A stretch of 38,005 bases of DNA from positions 1-38,005 of the forward strand of contig CABQND010000015.1 of assembly GCA_902465495.1 (NCBI GenBank), read 5' to 3'. The stretch comes from an uncultured Eubacteriales bacterium. GTDB lineage: Bacteria; Bacillota; Clostridia; Christensenellales; Borkfalkiaceae. The notes beneath the pieces were generated by a model. That model saw only the letters and a list, made by a program, of their open reading frames with translations, had not been told where the DNA came from and ran no database searches. Below are positions 32,780-38,005 of the stretch, one piece after another. The position numbers and the translations under genes are program-made. Numbering within the stretch: the first letter of the stretch is position 1; each line of letters opens with the position of its first letter.

Positions 32780-33385
32780 ATGTTTGGAGTTATTTTAAAA
32801 GATTTAAAAAATGTCAAAGGACAATTGTTGTATTATGCGGTAGTCGTTTCAGTTTTTTTTGCAATCGGATTGTTTTTGAAAAATATATATTTTTATTTGG
32901 GTGCTATCGTTTTTGTTGCGGCAGTTTTACCGATTTCCGCATTGGCATACGACGAAAAAGATAATTGGGATAAATTTGCTCTTGCTGCGGGTGTAAAGCG
33001 AATACAGCTTGTTTTTGCGCGCTATATTTTGGGCGTGATCCCTTTTATTCCTTTATTCGCATTCGGATTTCTCTTTTTAGTTTTGCCTTCACTTCGAAAT
33101 ATAGAAACACTTTCTTCTCTTTTTGTATTTGGAGGGATTGGATTTTTGGCTTTGGCAGCTGTGATGCCGACAGCATTTCGTTTTGGAGTGGAAAAAGCGC
33201 GAGCTGCTTATACAGTTATATTAGCGTGTGCGCTAGCGCTTAGTGTAGGAATATCGTTGTTGTTTGCGCGCTTTGGTGAGATGTCAAGCCTGACAGCGGC
33301 GATTGTTACATTTTCCATCGGAATTGTTGGTGTTATAGTTTCGATTTACTTTTCTGCGAAGATTTACGAAACAAAAGATTTTTAA
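32780..33385 (+). CDS. ABC-2 type permease subunit
   Basis: A 201-residue membrane protein with about six hydrophobic segments: residues 19-37, 38-55, 78-110, 114-130, 140-160 and 170-190. MFGVILKDLKNVKGQ at the N-terminus is characteristic of small ABC-2 permeases, which pair with YtrB/BcrA-like ATPases. The single permease gene implies a homodimer. It probably moves a peptide antibiotic or cell-wall compound; substrate unknown. It closes the operon, 45 bases before a very stable terminator. Confidence 0.85.
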   Translation: MFGVILKDLKNVKGQLLYYAVVVSVFFAIGLFLKNIYFYLGAIVFVAAVLPISALAYDEKDNWDKFALAAGVKRIQLVFARYILGVIPFIPLFAFGFLFLVLPSLRNIETLSSLFVFGGIGFLALAAVMPTAFRFGVEKARAAYTVILACALALSVGISLLFARFGEMSSLTAAIVTFSIGIVGVIVSIYFSAKIYETKDF

Positions 33386-33430
33386 AGTCATATATCGCAT
33401 TAATTTAAGAGAAATTATTGTTGAAAGCAA

Positions 33431-33477
33431 AAACAGACGCCGCCGCAGATGAATCTGCGGCGGCGTCTGTTTGTTTT
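33431..33477. terminator. Very stable bidirectional terminator
   Basis: A perfect 20-pair stem, 33431-33450 with 33453-33472, with a minimal loop. TTGTTTT follows on the plus strand and TTTTTGC on the minus strand, so it ends both the GntR-ABC operon and the opposing DNA-repair pair. Confidence 0.9.
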
Positions 33478-33508
33478 GCGGGCGACGTTTTTGAACGTCG
33501 CCCGCAAA
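33475..33508. repeat. Second perfect hairpin beside the terminator
   Basis: TTTGCGGGCGACGTT (33475-33489) and AACGTCGCCCGCAAA (33494-33508) form a perfect 15-pair stem with a TTTG loop. No U tract follows on either strand. The stem starts inside the T tract of the previous hairpin. Confidence 0.75.
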
Positions 33509-33521
33509 GGCCCAATCCGAT

Positions 33522-34298
33522 TTATTTTCGGGTATTGTCGGGGGTGTCAAACAGACTGGAAAAAATCTCTTGCTGTTTTTCGGGCATATATTTCCAGTAA
33601 CGGACGGGCATATATCCTTTCATTTGTTTTTCGTGGGGGCGTTGATCGATATTTACGGACCTATAATATTGTTGCCAAAGAGACTGAAAGCAAAGTTCAT
33701 CTTCATGAAGAAGAACGCGTGCGCCGTCATCTACGGTTACGATTCTTGATTTTCCTTTAAAACACAGGGCTGCTTTTCTTCGAGAGATATCGTGAATTAC
33801 AAATGGTTGGTTTGCAAAGCGTCGATAAAAATGCGGCAAAATCAATTCGAGAATATCGTTGTCAGGTGAAAAGGGGGCATAGAAAATGCCGCCTTCGCTT
33901 TCCATAAATCGGAGAAAACCGGTAAAACGGTGGGCTTCGAGGGTAACTTTGCGCCTCTCTTCCATGGCAATTCGTACCGCAGAAACGGCAAGCATATCTC
34001 GAATTGGTCGCTTTTCCTGAATCAACAGTCGCAGATAATTAAGCGCCGTCATCTCTTTATCGGGAGACCCTCGCTTTAAAAGAATGCGGATATCATTGAG
34101 TGCTTCTGAATCATATTCATCGATTTTTTTGCGCACGCGCTTGCATTTATCGTGATCGGTCTTTACTTCGATTATGTGGGCATCCAGAGAAAGCTGAAGA
34201 TTTGGCTGAGACGTTACAATACAATTGCGGTCTGTACATGCTGTAAAAGCAGCGCTGAAAAATCCGTCGAGCGTTCCGTCAGTAATAAAAATGTTCAT
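33522..34298 (-). CDS. DNA-metabolism protein of the TIGR03915/DUF4130 type
   Basis: A 258-residue protein of the family described as probable DNA metabolism protein, which is known to be encoded next to, and in some bacteria fused to, enzymes of the radical SAM/uracil-DNA-glycosylase group. Recognisable stretches are the N-terminus MNIFITDGTLDGFFSAAF, HRFTGFLRFMESEGGIFYAPFSPDNDI, HFYRRFANQPFVIHD and RPHEKQMKGYMPVRYWKYMPE. Activity is unknown. It starts within the stop of the radical SAM gene (ATGA, four-base overlap). No UDG gene is adjacent here. The terminator pair at 33431-33508 follows the stop. Confidence 0.85.
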   Translation of the reverse strand: MNIFITDGTLDGFFSAAFTACTDRNCIVTSQPNLQLSLDAHIIEVKTDHDKCKRVRKKIDEYDSEALNDIRILLKRGSPDKEMTALNYLRLLIQEKRPIRDMLAVSAVRIAMEERRKVTLEAHRFTGFLRFMESEGGIFYAPFSPDNDILELILPHFYRRFANQPFVIHDISRRKAALCFKGKSRIVTVDDGARVLLHEDELCFQSLWQQYYRSVNIDQRPHEKQMKGYMPVRYWKYMPEKQQEIFSSLFDTPDNTRK

Positions 34299-35554
34299 AA
34301 TTGACCTGTCAAAACGCTGTTTGCTGTTTGCGTATCGGAAAACAGGGAAAGTTGTTCATAGTTTTCTTGTTTTGATTGGATCGCAAGCATATTTCTCACA
34401 GCTGAAATATTTTCAGAACCGTAAAATTTCCCATTGCAGGTGATAAAATGTTGTGCCCGTTTAAGCACAATCCGCATTTTTGCAAGATCTTCAAAATGCA
34501 GTATGGTAAATTTGCGGGCTCTTAAAATTTTATAAGCGCCGAGTGTCCCTATGCCGGGTACGCGCAGCAGCATTTCGAGGGGAGCGCTGTTAATTTCGAC
34601 GGGAAACAGATGCATGTTTTTTAATGCCCAGGCACATTTCGGATCCATGTCTTCGGGCAGGTTTTCGCTTTCATTGGCAATTTCGTTGGCTGAAAATCCG
34701 TAAAAACGCATGAGCCAGTCTGCTTGATATAACCTGTGTTCACGTAAAAGTCCTGTGCATTTATCAGGAAGCAGGGAATGCCGCACGACAGGTACATAAG
34801 AGGAATAGTAAACGCGCTTTAAGGAAAACTTTCGGTACATCGCTTCGCTCAGCCGAAGGATTTTTCCGTCCGATTCGGGAGATGCGCCGACGATCATCTG
34901 AGTTGTTTGCCCGGCAGGTAAAAATCTGGAACGATGTTTTCCTTTTTCGCCGTCGGATGCGCGTTTTTCAAGAAAAAGCTGTTGCATCGGCAAAAGTACA
35001 CTTTCTTTACTTTTTTGAGGCGCGAGAAGTTTTAAACTTTGCTCGGAAGGAAGCTCTACGTTATAGCTCATGCGATCAACATATTGCGCAGCTCTGGATA
35101 GAAAAATTTTGTCGGCATGCGGAATTCCTTTCAAATGGATATATCCGTTGAAATTATAAACTTTGCGCAAACGGATGACAGTTTCAAGCATTCGCTCCAT
35201 TGTGCTGTCAGGGGATCCGTCTACAGCCGAGGAAAGAAATAGTCCTTCAATATAATTGCGTTTATAAAATGAAATGACAAGTTCACATAACTCTTCGGGA
35301 GACGCAGAGGCGCGCGGTACATCGGCTTCTGCGCGATTGGGGCAGTATAAGCAATTGTAAACACATCGATTGCTCAAAAGGATCTTTAAGAGGGAAACAC
35401 ATCTTCCGTCCGGTGTAAAAGAATGGCAGATTCCGCCGACGCTTGCATTTCCGAGACCACCTTTGCGATTGCTTCTGGTAGAACCGGATGATGAACAAGA
35501 AACGTCGTATTTTGCGCTTTCCGTAAGTATTTTCAAACGTTCTGCGTCCAGCAT
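34295..35554 (-). CDS. Radical SAM protein of the TIGR03916 type, putative DNA modification/repair, with sliding-clamp motif
   Basis: A 419-residue radical SAM protein. The Fe-S cysteines are Cys64, Cys68 and Cys71 (CVYNCLYC). N-terminal KYDVSCSSSGS and GICHSFTPDGRCVSLLK are hallmarks of the family annotated as putative DNA modification/repair protein. Residues 326-346 (LEMLLRVPGIGTLGAYKILRA) form a helix-hairpin-helix DNA-binding motif. QLSLF at 401-405 (bases 34340-34354) is a perfect match to the consensus for binding the bacterial sliding clamp DnaN, 14 residues from the end. ATG 35554 has CGGAGA seven bases upstream. Substrate and reaction are unknown. Confidence 0.9.
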   Translation of the reverse strand: MLDAERLKILTESAKYDVSCSSSGSTRSNRKGGLGNASVGGICHSFTPDGRCVSLLKILLSNRCVYNCLYCPNRAEADVPRASASPEELCELVISFYKRNYIEGLFLSSAVDGSPDSTMERMLETVIRLRKVYNFNGYIHLKGIPHADKIFLSRAAQYVDRMSYNVELPSEQSLKLLAPQKSKESVLLPMQQLFLEKRASDGEKGKHRSRFLPAGQTTQMIVGASPESDGKILRLSEAMYRKFSLKRVYYSSYVPVVRHSLLPDKCTGLLREHRLYQADWLMRFYGFSANEIANESENLPEDMDPKCAWALKNMHLFPVEINSAPLEMLLRVPGIGTLGAYKILRARKFTILHFEDLAKMRIVLKRAQHFITCNGKFYGSENISAVRNMLAIQSKQENYEQLSLFSDTQTANSVLTGQL

Positions 35555-35583
35555 TTGATTTCTCCGCAAACTATTGTTCTTTC

Positions 35584-35612
35584 AGTATACACATAAAAAA
35601 TTGAAAAGTCAA
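35584..35612 (-). promoter_or_regulatory. Predicted sigA promoter of the radical SAM pair
   Basis: On the minus strand, TTGACT (35607-35612), a 17-base spacer, and TATACT (35584-35589); both boxes match five of six consensus bases. No LexA-like (SOS) operator is obvious. Confidence 0.75.
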
Positions 35613-35686
35613 ACATTTGTTCGTATTTTTTTCTAAAAAAACAGGGAATTATTTCCTTTGTTTGGTGTAATGAGTAAATTTATTGA

Positions 35687-35740
35687 ATGCAGTTTTAATA
35701 TTAAAAAATGAAAATTTCACTTGTTTTTCATGCAGTTTTA
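35687..35740. repeat. Direct repeat in the leader of the two-component system
   Basis: ATGCAGTTTTA occurs at 35687-35697 and again at 35730-35740; the second copy ends five bases before the -10 box. Direct repeats of this length are typical of OmpR-type regulator sites, so autoregulation is possible. The spacing of 43 bases (about four helical turns) is compatible. Confidence 0.4.
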
Positions 35741-35750
35741 GTGCTATAAT
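35721..35750 (+). promoter_or_regulatory. Predicted promoter of the two-component operon
   Basis: TATAAT at 35745-35750 preceded by TG-C (extended -10), with TTGTTT at 35721-35726 and an 18-base spacer. Confidence 0.65.
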
Positions 35751-35799
35751 AATAATGATCCGCTACAATAATACAAATTTGGAATAACGGAGGAGAATT

Positions 35800-36468
35800 A
35801 TGAAAGTTTTGATCGTCGATGACGAAGAGATGATCCGCACTGTGCTCAAAGAGTATATTGAGTTTGAAGGGAATGAGGCTTTTGAGGCGGCGGATGGAAT
35901 TCAAGCCGTGAAGATGTGTCGTGAAAATGATTACGATATAATATTGATGGATGTTATGATGCCTTCGCTTGAAGGTTTTTCAGCGGTCAAGGAAATTCAT
36001 AAATTCAAAGATATTCCGGTAATTATGCTCTCTGCGCGCGGAGAGGAATATGACAAGTTGTTCGGGTTTGAAGTTGGCGCGGATGATTATGTAACGAAGC
36101 CGTTTTCGCCGAAGGAAGTAATGGCTCGAATAGCGGCAGTAACAAAACGTCATAAAGCAGGAGCGGCGCCTTCGCGGGAAATTTTGAAATTCGAAGGGCT
36201 TGAGATTGACATGCCGGGGCGTAATGTTTACGTAAACGGTGAAAAACTGGAACTTACACCTAAGGAATATGAGTTACTGTTTTTTTTGGTAAAAAACAAC
36301 GGGATAGCTCTTTCTCGCGAAAAGTTGCTTTCCGATGTGTGGGGATTTGATTTTTACGGAGATGACCGTACCGTAGATACACATATAAAAATGTTGCGAA
36401 GCAGTTTAAAGGAATACAGAAAATTTATAGTGACGCTTCGCGGATTGGGGTATAAATTTGAGGCATGA
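35800..36468 (+). CDS. OmpR-family response regulator
   Basis: A 222-residue two-domain regulator. The receiver has acidic residues Asp7-Asp8, phospho-acceptor Asp51 in ILMDVMMP, and the conserved Lys in VTKPFSP. Residues 128-222 form the OmpR/PhoB winged helix (LTPKEYELLFFLVKNNG, SREKLLSDVWGFDF, RTVDTHIKMLR). GGAGGAG precedes the ATG. The next gene, its histidine kinase, overlaps by four bases, so the two form a cognate pair. Targets cannot be read from sequence. Confidence 0.95.
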   Translation: MKVLIVDDEEMIRTVLKEYIEFEGNEAFEAADGIQAVKMCRENDYDIILMDVMMPSLEGFSAVKEIHKFKDIPVIMLSARGEEYDKLFGFEVGADDYVTKPFSPKEVMARIAAVTKRHKAGAAPSREILKFEGLEIDMPGRNVYVNGEKLELTPKEYELLFFLVKNNGIALSREKLLSDVWGFDFYGDDRTVDTHIKMLRSSLKEYRKFIVTLRGLGYKFEA

Positions 36469-37928
36469 CAAAGCGGCGTTTTCACAGTATCAATTCAATA
36501 TTGTGGCTTAGCTTTCTGGTATTTGCTGCATTCATAATTTTATTGACATGGGTCTTTCAAACGGCTCTTCTTCGCGTGTTTTTTTCAGCACAGGTTGAGC
36601 ATGATTTGGGATCAATCGGGAAACAGGCGTATGAACAATTCAACGCTGCTTTGCGCATTGAAAACGATGATCGAGCCATGGAACTTATTCAATATTGTGT
36701 GGATGATCTGAAAGCGAAAAATCCTTCGGCGACAGTTTATTTGTTGACACCTGAAGGTGAAGTTTTATTTGCTTCTGATTATGTTGGAAATTCAGATATT
36801 TCACAGGAGGAAGATTATCCGGATCAAAGCAAATTTGAAACAATCTGTAATAAATTATCGACAGTTGAAAGAAACAAGGGGATTATTTATAAGCTGAGCG
36901 ACAATTATTATGTATTTGCCGCGAGGTTACAGGAAGCGCAAACAGCGCAAGCAAGCGGAGAGATGTATTTGTATATCAGCTATTCAACCGAATTGGTTGA
37001 AATGGCATTTGGTACAATGCGAATACAGCTGATTCTTGTTGCTGTGATAGTTATATTCTTGGCGTTGGTGATATCCGCTTTGATTTCAATGTGGTTGACG
37101 AAACCGATTACACAAATCACACGCGCGGCGAAACGTATGGCCGAGGGGGATTTTTCGGTAAATTTCAAAGGGGGATATTCTTACGCCGAAATGGATGCCC
37201 TTGCTGAAACATTGGACTATGCGAAGGAAGAGATCGGGAAATCTGATCAGCTTCAAAAAGAAGTACTTGCAAATGTTACGCATGATTTAAAAACACCTTT
37301 GACGATGATCAAAGCTTACGCTTCCATGATCCAAGAAATTTCAGGAGATAATCCAGAGAAACGAACAAAGCATACGCAGATCATTATTGATGAATCGGAT
37401 CGGCTTACAGCGCTTGTGAATGATATTTTGAATATTTCGAAAATTCGTTCAGGAATGGACATGCTCAAAATTTCGACGTTTAATTTGTCCGAATTTATTT
37501 ATACCGTATTGGAACGTTTTGACTATCTTGTGGAAACAAAGGGATATACGATTGAAAGAGATATAGATGATGAGTTGTTTACGGAAGCCGATATGGAAAA
37601 AATTGAGCAGGTTGTTTACAATCTCGTGGGCAATGCTGTAAATTACACAGGTGAGGATAAGAGGATTGTAGTCAGATTGCATAAGTCGGAAGGAGGTTTT
37701 TTGCGATTCAGTGTTACGGATACAGGGAAAGGTATTCCGGAGGATGAAATAAAAACGATTTGGGATCGATATTATCGGTCTGCGGAAACGCATAAGCGCC
37801 CTATAAAAGGGACCGGGTTAGGGCTTTCCATAGTAAAAACTATATTGATTAAACATAATTTTCAATTTGGGGTGGAAAGCGAGGTCGGAAAGGGCAGTAC
37901 ATTTTATGTCTTGTTCCCTGAAAAATAG
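36465..37928 (+). CDS. Membrane sensor histidine kinase
   Basis: A 487-residue kinase. Transmembrane helices at about 11-35 and 187-210 enclose an extracytoplasmic sensor of about 150 residues, which looks like a PAS/Cache-type fold (VYLLTPEGEVLFAS). HAMP linker 210-262; HisKA with phospho-His273 in VTHDLKTPLT; ATPase boxes N (NLVGNAVNYTG), G1 (VTDTGKGIP) and G2 (GTGLGLSIV). PhoR/VanS-like architecture; stimulus unknown. It starts inside the last codons of the response regulator (ATGA overlap). Confidence 0.94.
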   Translation: MTKRRFHSINSILWLSFLVFAAFIILLTWVFQTALLRVFFSAQVEHDLGSIGKQAYEQFNAALRIENDDRAMELIQYCVDDLKAKNPSATVYLLTPEGEVLFASDYVGNSDISQEEDYPDQSKFETICNKLSTVERNKGIIYKLSDNYYVFAARLQEAQTAQASGEMYLYISYSTELVEMAFGTMRIQLILVAVIVIFLALVISALISMWLTKPITQITRAAKRMAEGDFSVNFKGGYSYAEMDALAETLDYAKEEIGKSDQLQKEVLANVTHDLKTPLTMIKAYASMIQEISGDNPEKRTKHTQIIIDESDRLTALVNDILNISKIRSGMDMLKISTFNLSEFIYTVLERFDYLVETKGYTIERDIDDELFTEADMEKIEQVVYNLVGNAVNYTGEDKRIVVRLHKSEGGFLRFSVTDTGKGIPEDEIKTIWDRYYRSAETHKRPIKGTGLGLSIVKTILIKHNFQFGVESEVGKGSTFYVLFPEK

Positions 37929-37977
37929 CTGGGATAATATTTTAGTTTTTCATATAATGTAAAAATATTTTAATAAT

Positions 37978-38005
37978 AAGCGCCATAGAAGATCCTTCTT
38001 CTATG
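37978..38005 (+). terminator. Probable terminator of the two-component operon, cut by the window edge
   Basis: CATAGAAG (37984-37991) and CTTCTATG (37998-38005) are exact inverted arms, and the left arm continues leftward as AAGCGC. The right arm and any T run would lie beyond the edge, so the assignment is provisional. Confidence 0.5.

Overview
The window looks like a chromosomal segment of a low-to-moderate-GC, Gram-positive, endospore-forming lineage of the Firmicutes (class Clostridia or a relative). The reasons are a SpoIVA homologue downstream of der-plsY, RNase J, PyrR, an NdoA-type MazF, an adjacent TrmR/U32-peptidase pair, a YtrA-like GntR-ABC operon, purine-rich Shine-Dalgarno sites and sigA-like promoters. 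I see no tRNA, rRNA, phage, transposase or CRISPR-Cas genes. Coding density is high and no gene-free stretch exceeds 300 bases. The first ~146 bases do not match the sugar-kinase gene they run into, so the left edge may be a rearrangement or an assembly junction.

Layout. (1) 1-1434: a 5'-truncated PfkB sugar kinase and a solitary MazF. (2) 1494-7041: one tightly packed operon, lgt-pncB-divIVA-like-lspA-rluD-pyrR, carrying both lipoprotein-maturation enzymes. (3) 7141-7597: a small three-helix membrane protein with its own promoter and terminator. (4) 7600-11154: der-plsY-spoIVA, with a sigE-like promoter candidate before a shortened spoIVA and no gpsA between plsY and spoIVA. (5) 11229-14793: a heterodimeric ABC exporter. 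(6) 14798-17221: a 43-residue minus-strand gene, a polytopic membrane protein and a lipoprotein. (7) 17241-19636 minus: serC-serA. (8) 19738-23704: an unrecognised 606-residue coiled-coil protein, then RNase J. (9) 23726-29744: trmR, a U32 peptidase, dinB, a zinc-ribbon membrane protein, an amidohydrolase and an iron alcohol dehydrogenase, several with overlapping or nearly touching ends. (10) 29838-31436: a membrane protein with an InlB/Flg_new-like domain, a long acidic linker and a C-terminal domain resembling the C-terminal half of ribosomal protein uL15. (11) 31471-33472: an autoregulated-looking GntR-ABC-permease operon. (12) 33522-35612 minus: a radical SAM protein plus partner, a putative DNA-repair pair, whose SAM enzyme ends in a perfect sliding-clamp motif. 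(13) 35721-38005: an OmpR-type two-component system ending in a hairpin cut by the window edge.

Most promising for follow-up: the SpoIVA whose ATPase domain has lost about 60 residues, including the segments that carry the sensor threonine and the Walker B/DCVGY stretch in Bacillus; the membrane-anchored uL15-like protein; and the clamp-tagged radical SAM/DNA-metabolism pair. All family assignments come from motif recognition by eye; no database search was run.
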